A stretch of 64,000 nt of DNA from Chlorobiota bacterium. Its GTDB lineage: Bacteria > Bacteroidota > Ignavibacteria > Kapaibacteriales > NICIL-2. The DNA lies in assembly GCA_026415505.1 (NCBI GenBank), contig JAOAGY010000032.1:358159-422158 (forward strand), in the 5' to 3' direction. The translations under genes were made by a program, and so were the position numbers. Below are positions 16,532 to 25,315 of this stretch, in pieces. Below the pieces are notes generated by a model, which saw nothing but the letters and a program-made list of their open reading frames with translations, was not told the origin of the DNA and made no database searches. The first letter of the stretch is position 1. Each line of letters begins with the position of its first letter.

Positions 16532-16825
16532 CTAAAGCTCGATTTCGTGCAACGTCGAATACCGCACATCCCGTGCCATGCGGTTGATGCGGTTGATGTA
16601 GTCGTTGTACTCATCGCGTTCGAGCAAGCGATCCTCGCTCGAATCGAACTCTTCTTTGGACGGATAGATCGTCAGTTCGGTGTATTCGTGATTTTTTCCT
16701 TCGAAGACGTAATACTCGATGCCTTCTTCCGCATAGATTGCTTTCAACCGGCGAACGAGCTCACGATATTCATCGAGTCGCTCCGGGTCAATAACATAGG
16801 TCATCGAAAAGAGAACTTTCGCCAT
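16532..16825 (-). CDS. Conserved hypothetical protein, small alpha/beta
   Basis: 97 aa, not assigned to a family. The sequence MAKVLFSMTYVIDPERLDEYRELVRRLK suggests a beta strand followed by an amphipathic helix, then strands around EYYVFEGKNHEYTELTIY and a charged C-terminal helical region. This beta-alpha-beta-beta pattern resembles dimeric ferredoxin-like (antibiotic-biosynthesis-monooxygenase or NIPSNAP-type) barrels, but that is only a fold guess. No membrane or signal segment is present. It lies 48 nt downstream of the E1-beta gene. No function is assigned. Confidence 0.7.
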   Translation of the reverse strand: MAKVLFSMTYVIDPERLDEYRELVRRLKAIYAEEGIEYYVFEGKNHEYTELTIYPSKEEFDSSEDRLLERDEYNDYINRINRMARDVRYSTLHEIEL

Positions 16826-16873
16826 GTGACAGTATGGTCGAAGTAGTGAAACAACTACGAAAATACGGGCACT

Positions 16874-17848
16874 TCAATAGCGAAGCGCTTTCTCCACTGC
16901 TGCTTTGATCGTAGCGGCATTGGGCAGCACAGCTTGTTCGAGTGTCGGTGCGAACGGCGTCGGTGCGTCGAATGCTGCGACTCGCTGAATCGGTGCATCG
17001 AGCCACTCGAAGCAATGCTGCGCAATACGAGCAGCGATTTCGCCGCCGAATCCACCGGTCAGTACTGCTTCGTGCGCGATTACCACACGCCCTGTTTTGC
17101 GCACCGATGCAAAAACGGTTGCTTCATCGAACGGAACCAGCGTTCGGATATCGAGCACTTCAACCGAAATACCAGTCGCTGCGAGTTGATCGGCTGCATC
17201 GAGTGCCATGTGGACCGCCGAACCATAGGCGACGACCGTCACGTCGTTTCCTTCTCGAACGACAGCCGCCTGACCGAGCGGAACGACGTAATCGCCTTCG
17301 GGTACATCCTGCCGGATTTTCCGGTACAGTCCCTTATGCTCGAAAAAGAGCACTGGATTGTCGTCACGTATCGAAGCGAGCAACAGTCCCTTCGCATCGG
17401 CTGGAAATGCGGGACACACTACCTTCAATCCGGTTGCGTGAACGAACCAGTTTTCAGGATTCCGCGAATGGAAGGGATTAGCGCCGACACCGCCCCCGCT
17501 GGGACCGCGAACGACAAATGGGACGCCTATTCCCCACCGATACGCTGTAGTCCCTGCGACATTGACGATCTGGTTGAAGCCATCGGTGATGAAATCCATG
17601 AATTGCATCTCAACGACTGGACGCAGACCATCGAGAGCAGCACCGATAGCTGCACCGATGATAGCCGCTTCGGAGATCGGTGCATCGAGGACGCGCTCTG
17701 GACCGAACTCTTCGAGAAATCCTTTGGTGACTTTGAACGCGCCGCCATAGACACCGATGTCTTCACCGATCAAGAAAACACGCTCATCGCGACGCATCTC
17801 CCACCGGAGCGCATCGCTGATGGCTTCGAGGTAAGTCATCAACGGCAT
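16874..17848 (-). CDS. pdhB: 2-oxo acid dehydrogenase E1 component, beta subunit (pyruvate dehydrogenase-like)
   Basis: 324 aa, the typical length for a separate E1-beta chain. It pairs with E1-alpha to decarboxylate pyruvate or a branched-chain 2-oxo acid using thiamine diphosphate. Family features are FLIGEDIGVYGGAFKVTKG, DAPISEAAIIGAAIGAAL (with the Glu that activates thiamine), EMQFMDFITDGFNQIVN and GANPFHSRNPE. Neither E1-alpha, E2 nor E3 genes are present nearby, so substrate specificity cannot be set and a branched-chain enzyme is possible. It starts 12 nt after the NuiA-like gene. Confidence 0.92.
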   Translation of the reverse strand: MPLMTYLEAISDALRWEMRRDERVFLIGEDIGVYGGAFKVTKGFLEEFGPERVLDAPISEAAIIGAAIGAALDGLRPVVEMQFMDFITDGFNQIVNVAGTTAYRWGIGVPFVVRGPSGGGVGANPFHSRNPENWFVHATGLKVVCPAFPADAKGLLLASIRDDNPVLFFEHKGLYRKIRQDVPEGDYVVPLGQAAVVREGNDVTVVAYGSAVHMALDAADQLAATGISVEVLDIRTLVPFDEATVFASVRKTGRVVIAHEAVLTGGFGGEIAARIAQHCFEWLDAPIQRVAAFDAPTPFAPTLEQAVLPNAATIKAAVEKALRY

Positions 17849-17860
17849 TGTCGTATCCTG

Positions 17861-18292
17861 TCAGGTTTCCACGATCAACGTTCGAATACCGACGTAGTTG
17901 CCGTCGGATGTCCGTCCCCACAAGAAGACGTGGACAGTGCGTTCTCCCACCCAATAATGCTTCGGTTGTGTCACATTCGCAAAAAAAATCTCACGCATAC
18001 GTCGGAAATTTTCGCTTGCGCGGCGCTCGCTTTCATCGTGCCAGTCGTGAACTTCCGTGATACCTTCGAAGAATTCCTCCGGAGGAACTTCCGCAACCGA
18101 CATATCGCGGGATATGCCGAAGTATTCTACGAGCGCATCGAGCGACAATGCGCCACGCTCGGAAACATCCCACAAGAAGACATCCACGGGTGCATCGGTT
18201 TCGCTCGGATAGAGCAATCCGCCCGCGAGTTGATAGAGGTGACGATAGAGTCGCTGAGAATCGAGTTTATCGCCTGCCGTCGGTGGTGACAT
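17861..18292 (-). CDS. Nuclease A inhibitor-like (NuiA family) protein
   Basis: 143 aa from the ATG giving MSPPTAGDKL. An upstream extension overlaps the sigma gene and is not adopted. NuiA of Anabaena is a small inhibitor of a non-specific nuclease. The similarity is recognised from memory of the family: LAGGLLYPSETDAPVDVFLWD near the start, EEFFEGITEVHDWHDE in the middle, HYWVGERTVHVFLWGRTSDGNYVGIRT and the C-terminal IVET. Many family members sit in genomes without a cognate nuclease, and none is seen here, so an inhibitor role is unproven. It lies 4 nt after the primary sigma factor. Confidence 0.75.
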   Translation of the reverse strand: MSPPTAGDKLDSQRLYRHLYQLAGGLLYPSETDAPVDVFLWDVSERGALSLDALVEYFGISRDMSVAEVPPEEFFEGITEVHDWHDESERRASENFRRMREIFFANVTQPKHYWVGERTVHVFLWGRTSDGNYVGIRTLIVET

Positions 18293-18296
18293 AGTT

Positions 18297-19160
18297 TCAG
18301 CCCAAATAGGCGCGGAGTTCTTTCGAACGCGTGTTGTGACGCAGTCGGCGAATCGCTTTTTCCTTGATTTGTCGAACGCGTTCACGAGTCAAGCCGAGCT
18401 TTTCGCCGATCTCTTCGAGTGTCAGTTGCGGACAGCCATCGACCCCAAAGTAATAGCGTACGACAGCCGCTTCACGCTCGGGGAGTGTCGATAGCGCCTG
18501 ATGAATTTCATAGCAGAGCGATTCGTGAATGAGTTCGGAATCGGGCGGCGGCTGAGATTCGTTCGGAAGAATGTCGAGCAATCTGCTCTCTTCACCGTGC
18601 ACGAAAGGCGCGTCAATCGAGAGGTGGCGTCCCGAGATGCGCATCGTTTCGGCGATCTCGCCGATGTTCATCCCCAGCTCTTCAGCCATCTCTGCTGGCG
18701 TCGGTTCGCGTTCGTACCGCTGTTCGAGCTCGCTGAACTTCTTGCTGATCTTGTTGAGCGCACCGACGCGATTGAGCGGCAGCCGGACGATACGCGATTG
18801 TTCTGCCAGCGCTTGCAGGATACTTTGGCGGATCCACCACACCGCATAGGAGATGAACTTGAAACCTCGCGTTTCGTCAAAACGTTTTGCAGCTTTGATC
18901 AATCCCAGGTTGCCCTCGTTGATGAGATCGCCGAGCGAGAGTCCTTGGTTCTGGTACTGCTTGGCAACCGAGACGACAAACCGCAAGTTCGCTTTGACGA
19001 GCCGCTCGAGCGCAGCTTCTCCCTCTGGACCACCTTGACGGATCTTTCGCGCAAGCTCGATCTCCTCGTCGGGCGACAAAAGTTCGATCTTGCCGATCTC
19101 CTGAAGGTATTTGTCCAGGGACTGGCTCTCGCGATTGGTATATTGTTTCGTTATGCGCAT
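18297..19160 (-). CDS. rpoD: RNA polymerase primary sigma factor, Bacteroidota type
   Basis: 287 aa. It starts [25 protein letters not shown], the characteristic opening of Bacteroidota housekeeping sigma factors, which lack region 1.1. Regions follow in order: 1.2; 2 ([13 protein letters not shown], with [15 protein letters not shown] for -10 binding); 3 ([15 protein letters not shown]); and 4.2 ([24 protein letters not shown]). This sigma recognises TAnnTTTG -7 elements, which are found several times in this window. It precedes the NuiA-like gene by 4 nt. No TAnnTTTG was found in its own 66-nt upstream gap. Confidence 0.95.
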   Translation of the reverse strand: MRITKQYTNRESQSLDKYLQEIGKIELLSPDEEIELARKIRQGGPEGEAALERLVKANLRFVVSVAKQYQNQGLSLGDLINEGNLGLIKAAKRFDETRGFKFISYAVWWIRQSILQALAEQSRIVRLPLNRVGALNKISKKFSELEQRYEREPTPAEMAEELGMNIGEIAETMRISGRHLSIDAPFVHGEESRLLDILPNESQPPPDSELIHESLCYEIHQALSTLPEREAAVVRYYFGVDGCPQLTLEEIGEKLGLTRERVRQIKEKAIRRLRHNTRSKELRAYLG

Positions 19161-19226
19161 TCTTCACACCACCAGTGGTAGAACAAACGCCGTTGCAAGG
19201 GTGTTTTGACGGATTGAGAGCTGATT

Positions 19227-19436
19227 CTATTGCTTTGGCTTGTCGAGCAAATTCTCGTATCTGGCGCGCCGAGCGGGTAACTCAGCCATGATACGGCGAC
19301 GATCTTTTGGCGACATCAGTGCCCATCGAGCAATTTCTTGCCGCGATCGAAAGCATCCACAGCAGAGCTTAGTTGTGCGATCAATCCGGCACACATTGCA
19401 ACACGGGGTTTCTATGCTGCTACCGATCGGTTCCAT
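19227..19436 (-). CDS. DUF1289 family small cysteine-rich protein
   Basis: 69 aa. Four cysteines form the DUF1289 pattern TPCCNVCRIDRTTKLCCGCFRSRQEIARW, followed by MSPKDRRRIMAELPARRARY. The arrangement PCxxVCxID...CxGCxRxxxEIxxW is diagnostic of the family, which probably binds a metal. No biochemical function is established. The start overlaps the 3' end of the S41 protease gene by 17 nt. Confidence 0.88.
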   Translation of the reverse strand: MEPIGSSIETPCCNVCRIDRTTKLCCGCFRSRQEIARWALMSPKDRRRIMAELPARRARYENLLDKPKQ

Positions 19437-21063
19437 GAGCTGTCATGAAGAATTTTCGATACGACGAGCTACGAAGAATCTCGGCAGCAGCGACAACGAC
19501 CGCATCGGACGGTTCCTGTTGCATAGCGATCTGGCGATCGGTCAAGAAACGATTGCGGATTTCTTGCTCCAACGCCGCAACGATCGCGCGCCCATGCTCG
19601 TACACCAGCCGCGAACGCTCCGCTCGCAATAGTTGAGCGAGCCGCTCGATGTGCTGAACCGACCTTTGCCCCCACTCATCCACCCGAGCCTGATCGGCAA
19701 GACGCTGCACTTTGCCGAGCACCGACGACGATGCGCTCTGCGACTGTTCGACATATCGAACGAACGCGCTCAAGAGTTGTGCTTGGTTGAATGCCGCCGG
19801 CGCAGAATGCAGGCGACTCGTATAGTGTGTGGCGAAGTTGACGATCGCTGTTCGACCGATTGCGGGAGGAACACTGTCCCGATCGGCGCTTTCGAGTACG
19901 ACGTCCGGCACAATGCCCGCTCCACTGACGATCGCACGCCGGTACTTGAGTGTCCTGAATGTCTTCTGCTGTTCGGTGTCGAGTCCTCGATGTATCCAGC
20001 AGTCAGGGCAGAATCGGTGCACTTGTTGTATCGAGCGACCCGACGGTGTGTAATAACGTGCCGTCGTCAACTTCAACGCAGCATTGTACGGGAGCGTAAC
20101 GACTGTCTGCACTAAACCTTTGCCCAGCGTCGTATCGCCAACGACAACGGCGCGATCGTTATCCTGAAGCGCACCGGCAAGAATTTCACTCGCGCTGGCG
20201 CTGTGGCTATTGACGAGCACTACAACCGGAATAGTCGTATCGGTGTATGGCATTGAACGAGCAGTGTACACGCGTTGATTGCTGCCGTTTCGATTTTTCG
20301 TTATCACGATCGTGTCTCCGGGACGGAGAAACATCTCGGCAATACTGACCGCAGCTTCGAGCAACCCACCCGGATTGTCACGAATGTCAACAATCAAGCC
20401 ACGCAATTGGTGCACTGAACGCAAAGAATCGAGCGCCGAACGGAATTCTTCCGGTGCACGGCGCGAAAAACGGTCCAATCGAACCACACCGATGCCCCCC
20501 TCGATGATGCCCGCGTACATCACATTCCGCACGACGATTTCTTCACGCGTGAGCCGGACATCGAATGTATCTGTACCTCGTAACAATCGAAGACGGACGG
20601 TTGTCCCGACGGAGCCGCGCAAATACTTTCTCGCTTCTTGCGCGATAGCCGGAGTAACGGCGATCGAATCAATCGCAAGCACAACATCGCCGATGCGAAC
20701 TCCTTCGCGGTGTGCGGAGGTCCCCTCGGTCAATCCGACCACAGTCAGCGTACTGTCGAGCGTTGCCAGACGAATACCCACCCCGATATACTTTCCTTGC
20801 AGAAGAAAATCCAGATCAGCCGTTTGCTCTTCGCGGTAGAATTCCGTGTACGGATCAAGTTTGGAGAGCATGTGCTCGATCGCTTCGTTGACCAGTTCGT
20901 CCGGTTCGATCGGCTGGACGTACTGATCGTTGATTTCACGAACAATCGTTCCGAACAGCTCTATAGCACGACTCAATCGCAGGTACGGAGTCTCCTGAAC
21001 GGTAATCCAACCGATCGCGCACGCTGTGATACAGAAGCTAATGGCGAGGATGCCACGATTCAT
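19420..21063 (-). CDS. S41 family carboxy-terminal processing peptidase
   Basis: 547 aa from the ATG giving MNRGILAISF. An earlier in-frame ATG would overlap glyQS. An N-terminal hydrophobic segment anchors or exports the protein to the periplasm. A PDZ domain follows (about 80-165: KYIGVGIRLATLDS...GVRIGDVVLAIDS). The protease core has VDIRDNPGGLLEAAVSIAEMFL, the Ser-containing NSHSASASEILAGAL and the Lys in GDTTLGKGLVQT, giving the Ser/Lys dyad. The C-terminal 180 residues are helical and not assigned. Such CtpA-like proteases trim periplasmic or envelope proteins. It lies 7 nt downstream of glyQS. Confidence 0.93.
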   Translation of the reverse strand: MNRGILAISFCITACAIGWITVQETPYLRLSRAIELFGTIVREINDQYVQPIEPDELVNEAIEHMLSKLDPYTEFYREEQTADLDFLLQGKYIGVGIRLATLDSTLTVVGLTEGTSAHREGVRIGDVVLAIDSIAVTPAIAQEARKYLRGSVGTTVRLRLLRGTDTFDVRLTREEIVVRNVMYAGIIEGGIGVVRLDRFSRRAPEEFRSALDSLRSVHQLRGLIVDIRDNPGGLLEAAVSIAEMFLRPGDTIVITKNRNGSNQRVYTARSMPYTDTTIPVVVLVNSHSASASEILAGALQDNDRAVVVGDTTLGKGLVQTVVTLPYNAALKLTTARYYTPSGRSIQQVHRFCPDCWIHRGLDTEQQKTFRTLKYRRAIVSGAGIVPDVVLESADRDSVPPAIGRTAIVNFATHYTSRLHSAPAAFNQAQLLSAFVRYVEQSQSASSSVLGKVQRLADQARVDEWGQRSVQHIERLAQLLRAERSRLVYEHGRAIVAALEQEIRNRFLTDRQIAMQQEPSDAVVVAAAEILRSSSYRKFFMTAHGTDR

Positions 21064-21070
21064 TGAAGGA

Positions 21071-22498
21071 TCACTGGTGTTGCAATACAGCCGAAAAATA
21101 CTCAACGAGCCGATCGGCGGCTATTCGTTCCTGGAGCATGGTGTCACGGTGGCGTATCGTTACGGTGCCGTCGGCTATCGTTTGACCGTCAACAGTAATG
21201 CAGTACGGTGTACCGATTTCGTCTTGACGGCGATAGCGTCTTCCGATCGCACCGCTGTCGTCGTACTGCGTCTTCCAGCGCCGCTGGAGATCGCGATAAA
21301 TTGCTTCGGCACGCTCGGGCATACCTTCTTTGTTGACCAGCGGGAATACGGCGATCTTGACGGGTGCTAATTGTGGATGAAACCGCAGTACGGTCCGCAC
21401 CTCGGTCTTACTATCGGTAGATGGTACCTCTTCTTCACTGTATGCATTGCAGAAAAACGCCATGAACGAACGCGTCGCGCCGACCGACGTTTCGATCACG
21501 TATGGAATGAATTTTTGCCCTGTATATGGATCGGTGTATTCGAACCGCTTGCCGCTGTATTCTTGGTGGCGGCGGAGATCGAAATCCGTCCGTGAGTGAA
21601 CACCTTCGATTTCCCCCCACCCGAAGGGAAACTCGTATTCGATGTCCGCTGCTGCGCTCGCGTAGTGAGCGAGTTTTTCGTGTGGCGTCACTCGTAGCGC
21701 TTCCGCTCGCATTCCGAGAGAGAGAAACCACTGGTAACGTTGTTCGAGCCAATAGTCGAAATACTGCTGTTCGCTTCCAGGCACGATGAAGTACTGCATC
21801 TCCATCTGCTCGAATTCTCGCGTTCGAAAGAGAAAGTACTTCGTGTTGATCTCGTTGCGGAACGCCTTCCCGATTTGTGCGATCCCGAATGGCAGCTTGC
21901 GCCGAGAGCTATCGAGAACATTTTTGAAGTTGACGAAAATCCCTTGCGCTGTTTCGGGTCGAAGATAGACGACGCTGCTTTCATCTTCGACCGGTCCGAT
22001 GTACGTCTTGAACATCAAGTTGAAGTATCGCACAGGAGTCCAGTCACGCGAGCCGCTGACAGGATCGGGAATCTGCGCTTCGACAATGATGGTGTAGTAA
22101 TCGTCGGCAGTCTTTGCATTCCGCAAACGATCAGCCAGTGCATCGGCTTCCGCAGTTTTACCCTTGCTACGGAGCCGCGCGATGTATTCCTCGATGAGCG
22201 TATCTGCACGGTAACGAGCCTTACTGGTTCGATTGTCGATCATTGGATCGGCGAACTGCTCGACATGGCCGCTTGCATGCCACGTGCGCGGATGCATCAA
22301 GATGGCTGCATCGAGTCCTTCGATATCGTCGCGCAGCGTCATCGCGCGCCACCATTGCTCTTTGATGTTGCGAAGCAATTCGACACCGAGCGGACCGAAA
22401 TCCCAACATCCGTTGAGCCCGCCGTACACTTCCGACGATTGGAACACAAAGCCGCGGCGCTTAGCCAGCGACACGATCGTATCGAGCGACACTGTCAT
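21071..22498 (-). CDS. glyQS: Glycyl-tRNA synthetase, dimeric class II type
   Basis: 475 aa, single-chain alpha2-type GlyRS, unlike the separate alpha/beta enzyme. It charges tRNA-Gly. Class II motifs are visible: RGFVFQSSEVYGGLNGCWDFGPLG at the start, LRPETAQGIFVNFKNVL, FGIAQIGKAFRNEINTKYFLFRTREFEQMEMQ (motif 2), and PYVIETSVGATRSFMAFF (motif 3). A C-terminal anticodon-binding domain begins near LAPVKIAVFPLV. It sits 27 nt after the orphan ABC permease. Confidence 0.97.
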   Translation of the reverse strand: MTVSLDTIVSLAKRRGFVFQSSEVYGGLNGCWDFGPLGVELLRNIKEQWWRAMTLRDDIEGLDAAILMHPRTWHASGHVEQFADPMIDNRTSKARYRADTLIEEYIARLRSKGKTAEADALADRLRNAKTADDYYTIIVEAQIPDPVSGSRDWTPVRYFNLMFKTYIGPVEDESSVVYLRPETAQGIFVNFKNVLDSSRRKLPFGIAQIGKAFRNEINTKYFLFRTREFEQMEMQYFIVPGSEQQYFDYWLEQRYQWFLSLGMRAEALRVTPHEKLAHYASAAADIEYEFPFGWGEIEGVHSRTDFDLRRHQEYSGKRFEYTDPYTGQKFIPYVIETSVGATRSFMAFFCNAYSEEEVPSTDSKTEVRTVLRFHPQLAPVKIAVFPLVNKEGMPERAEAIYRDLQRRWKTQYDDSGAIGRRYRRQDEIGTPYCITVDGQTIADGTVTIRHRDTMLQERIAADRLVEYFSAVLQHQ

Positions 22499-22525
22499 CG
22501 AATCATCGTTCGAGAAAAGATGGAA

Positions 22526-23347
22526 CTAACCTTTGAGAGCACCAGCAGTCAACGCTGTGATTATGGTTCGTTGGAATGCAAGAAACACGATGATCACAGG
22601 AAGTGCAGCAATACTGGCACCCGCCATCAAATGCCCCCAGTCCACCGACTGCTTGCCGACATAGAACGCGATCGCGACGGGCAAAGTTCGATGCGCTTCA
22701 TCGTTGGTCAACAAGAACGGGAACAGAAACGAATTCCAGTTTGCCAGAAATGTGTACACAGCCAACACCACCAGTGCGGGACGAGCCAGCGGAGCGACAA
22801 TACCGAACATGAGTCGCATCTCACCGGCACCATCGAGCCGTGCAGCTTCTTCCAACTCTACCGGCAACGCCTGAAGATACTGGTGTAGCAAAAAAATTCC
22901 GAACGGTGTTACCATCCAAGGAACGATCAGTGCTGCGTACGTATTGATCCAGCCGAACGCGACCATCATTCGATAGAGCGGAATCATGAGCACATGCTGC
23001 GGCACTGCCAACATACCGATCACGCTCGCCCAGATGAACGGCGACGATCGCATGCGTTTGCGAGCCAAACCATACGCAACGACGAAGCACAACGCCACAT
23101 TGCTTGCAGTCACAACAAGCGCGACGAATACAGAGTTGGCAAAGTACATTCCAAAATTGTCGCTCTGGAGCGTTTCGACGTAATTCCGCACTGACCAGGG
23201 AGCCGTGGCGAGTTCGACAATGCTACCGTACCGCTCAGGATACTCGTGAAAGGAGAGCAAAAGCATCCATGCCATCGGAAAAATCATCACGACCGCACCG
23301 AGAACGAGCACAGCAATTGGGAACGAACGCGCGATACTATGCCGCAT
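22526..23347 (-). CDS. Carbohydrate ABC transporter permease, MalG family (orphan)
   Basis: 273 aa from the ATG giving MRHSIARSFP, which overlaps the nadD stop by 11 nt. It has six hydrophobic segments. The EAA loop that contacts the ATPase is clear (ELEEAARLDGAGEMRLMFGIVAPLARPAL). MalG/UgpE-type features include AWMLLLSFHEYP near the start and ending in ITALTAGALKG. No partner MalF-type permease, binding protein or ATPase is in the window, so its substrate is unknown and it must assemble with distant gene products. The cotranslational overlap with nadD is unusual for a transporter subunit. Confidence 0.88.
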   Translation of the reverse strand: MRHSIARSFPIAVLVLGAVVMIFPMAWMLLLSFHEYPERYGSIVELATAPWSVRNYVETLQSDNFGMYFANSVFVALVVTASNVALCFVVAYGLARKRMRSSPFIWASVIGMLAVPQHVLMIPLYRMMVAFGWINTYAALIVPWMVTPFGIFLLHQYLQALPVELEEAARLDGAGEMRLMFGIVAPLARPALVVLAVYTFLANWNSFLFPFLLTNDEAHRTLPVAIAFYVGKQSVDWGHLMAGASIAALPVIIVFLAFQRTIITALTAGALKG

Positions 23348-23945
23348 GGCTGGCAGCGTAGAGTTTGTGACGGCGAATATAGCGACGCACTGCATCGGGA
23401 ACGAGGTATCGGATCGAACGTCCGTCGGCACAGTACCGACGAATCATACTCGATGAAATGGCGATCGTGGGCATCTCGACACGAACGATGCGTCCGCCGT
23501 ACCGCTCCAATTCGTGCTGTGCGTGATCGAGGGCTATGTTCTCGCGCGGCGCCACAAGGATGGTAACTCGCTGGAGAATTTCTTCCCAGCGATGCCACCG
23601 TTGGAATTGAAGGAATTGATCGGCACCGATGATAAGATGGTACGCATCATCGGGGCGCTGTGCTTGGAGTTTCTCGATAGTTTCGATCGTGTAAGAAATC
23701 GTCGAACGCGCAATTTCCAGGTCGAGCGCACGCAGTCGAGGATTTGTGCGGGCGACGATCTGTGCCATGCGAAAGCGTCGGTACGGCGCAGCATGCCCGC
23801 GATCGCTGCGCAAGGGCGATTGATAAGCTGGGACGAGATAGCAAGCGTGAAGCCCTGCCTGTTCGATGCAATGCTCAGCGAGAATGCAATGCCCGATATG
23901 GATAGGATCGAACATGCCGCCGAAAATCCCGACACGAATACCCAT
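23337..23945 (-). CDS. nadD: Nicotinate-nucleotide adenylyltransferase
   Basis: 202 aa. It transfers AMP from ATP to nicotinate mononucleotide in NAD synthesis. The nucleotidyltransferase motif GIFGGMFDPIHIGHCILAE includes the (H/T)xGH site. VPAYQSPLR follows, and the C-terminal motif ISSSMIRRYCADGRSIRYLVPDAVRRYI is typical. The length is normal for the family. It is 18 nt downstream of nuoF and overlaps the following permease by 11 nt. Confidence 0.95.
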   Translation of the reverse strand: MGIRVGIFGGMFDPIHIGHCILAEHCIEQAGLHACYLVPAYQSPLRSDRGHAAPYRRFRMAQIVARTNPRLRALDLEIARSTISYTIETIEKLQAQRPDDAYHLIIGADQFLQFQRWHRWEEILQRVTILVAPRENIALDHAQHELERYGGRIVRVEMPTIAISSSMIRRYCADGRSIRYLVPDAVRRYIRRHKLYAASHAA

Positions 23946-23963
23946 GCGAATTGTAGGCAGTAA

Positions 23964-25298
23964 TTAGCTCGGCAAAAGTGTCGCGACCGAAGCTCGGCGC
24001 CCATGCACGACATTGAGCGGCACGAACGTCCGACGAGGTTTGACACGTGCAGCGAAGTCGTCCCAGAATTTTCGTAAGAAACCCTGAACGGGCCATGCGG
24101 CTGCATCGCCGAGCGCGCAGATCGTGTTACCTTCGATTTGACCGGCAACATTCACCAGCAAATCAAGATCTTCGGTTGTCGCATCACCAACGACGATACG
24201 ATGGAGAATTTTCTCCATCCACCCACACCCTTCACGGCACGGAGTGCACTGCCCACATGACTCATGGTGGTAGAAATGCGTAATGCGTAGCAGAACTCGC
24301 GGTATATCGGTGTCTTCATCCATGACGATGATACCGGCAGTCCCGATGTACGTGCCGTACTTGCGCAAATCGTCATTGTTCATGACGACGCCTTCGATTT
24401 CATCTCCCCGCAACGGCGGCATCGAAGAACCACCGGGAATAACTGCCTTGACTTTCTTTCCGCCCGGTACGCCGCCGCCATGCTTGTAGATGAGGTCGGT
24501 CAGCAACGTATCGGTCGGAAGCTCATAGACACCTGGCTTGTTGATGTGGCCGCTCAAGCCATAGAGAAGCGTCCCGGGATGTCCCGAAGCTCCAATTACC
24601 GCATAGCTCGCAGCACCGAGCGAGATAATCGCCGGCACCGTCGCGATCGTCTCGACATTGTTGATCGTCGTCGGCATTCCCCAGAGACCTTTTTGCGCGG
24701 GGAATGGTGGTTTATAGCGTGGGTATCCACGATCGCCTTCGAGCGAACTCATCAATGCAGTTTCTTCCCCGCAGATGTATGCGCCTGCTCCTTTGTGGAC
24801 AACGATATCGAGCCAGTAGTCGCCACCGAACGTTTCGGTCATGCGTTTGCCGACGAATCCGCGATCGTATGCTTCATCGAGCGCATTTTCCATCATGCGA
24901 ACCCACTTGTGATATTCGCCGCGAATGTAAATGAACGCTTTCGTGATCCCCATCGCATAACCTGCTATGAGGATACCTTCGATGAGCTGATGTGGATTGA
25001 ACTCGAATATCTGCCGATCCTTGAACGAGCCGGGTTCCGATTCGTCACCATTGATAGCCAGGTACTTCGGCTTGTCGTTTCCCTTCGGCATGAAACTCCA
25101 CTTCAAACCTGTCGGGAAACACGCACCGCCACGACCCCGCAGCCCAGAGCATTTGATTTCTTCGATGACCTGATCGGGCGTCATCGTCAATGCCTTGCGA
25201 TACGCATCGTAGCCGCCGTGTGCCAAATACACGTCGAGCCGATGCAACTCAGGTATTCGAGGCAAGACAAGATGGGGTACGGTGTAGTTCATCGCCAT
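23964..25298 (-). CDS. nuoF: NADH-quinone oxidoreductase subunit F
   Basis: 444 aa from the ATG giving MAMNYTVPHL. The second ATG, two codons later, is also possible. NuoF binds NADH, FMN and one 4Fe-4S cluster in complex I. It has the NADH/FMN motifs SGLRGRGGACFPTGLKW and GAGAYICGEETALMSSLEG, and the cluster-binding HESCGQCTPCREG with a later C in NTICALGD. No other nuo genes are adjacent. It could therefore belong to a scattered complex I or to a related NAD-linked hydrogenase or formate dehydrogenase. A -7 element lies 18 nt upstream. Confidence 0.93.
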   Translation of the reverse strand: MAMNYTVPHLVLPRIPELHRLDVYLAHGGYDAYRKALTMTPDQVIEEIKCSGLRGRGGACFPTGLKWSFMPKGNDKPKYLAINGDESEPGSFKDRQIFEFNPHQLIEGILIAGYAMGITKAFIYIRGEYHKWVRMMENALDEAYDRGFVGKRMTETFGGDYWLDIVVHKGAGAYICGEETALMSSLEGDRGYPRYKPPFPAQKGLWGMPTTINNVETIATVPAIISLGAASYAVIGASGHPGTLLYGLSGHINKPGVYELPTDTLLTDLIYKHGGGVPGGKKVKAVIPGGSSMPPLRGDEIEGVVMNNDDLRKYGTYIGTAGIIVMDEDTDIPRVLLRITHFYHHESCGQCTPCREGCGWMEKILHRIVVGDATTEDLDLLVNVAGQIEGNTICALGDAAAWPVQGFLRKFWDDFAARVKPRRTFVPLNVVHGRRASVATLLPS

Positions 25299-25315
25299 CG
25301 TATCCAATGTTCGTG

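Noticed and set aside
16934-18289. 451-codon plus-strand open frame opposite the E1-beta and NuiA-like genes
   Set aside because: It spans two real genes on the other strand and has Cys/His/Arg-rich antisense composition with no recognisable motif.
22526-23347. Complete sugar ABC operon
   Set aside because: Only one permease is present. Neighbours are nadD and glyQS, so no operon can be claimed.
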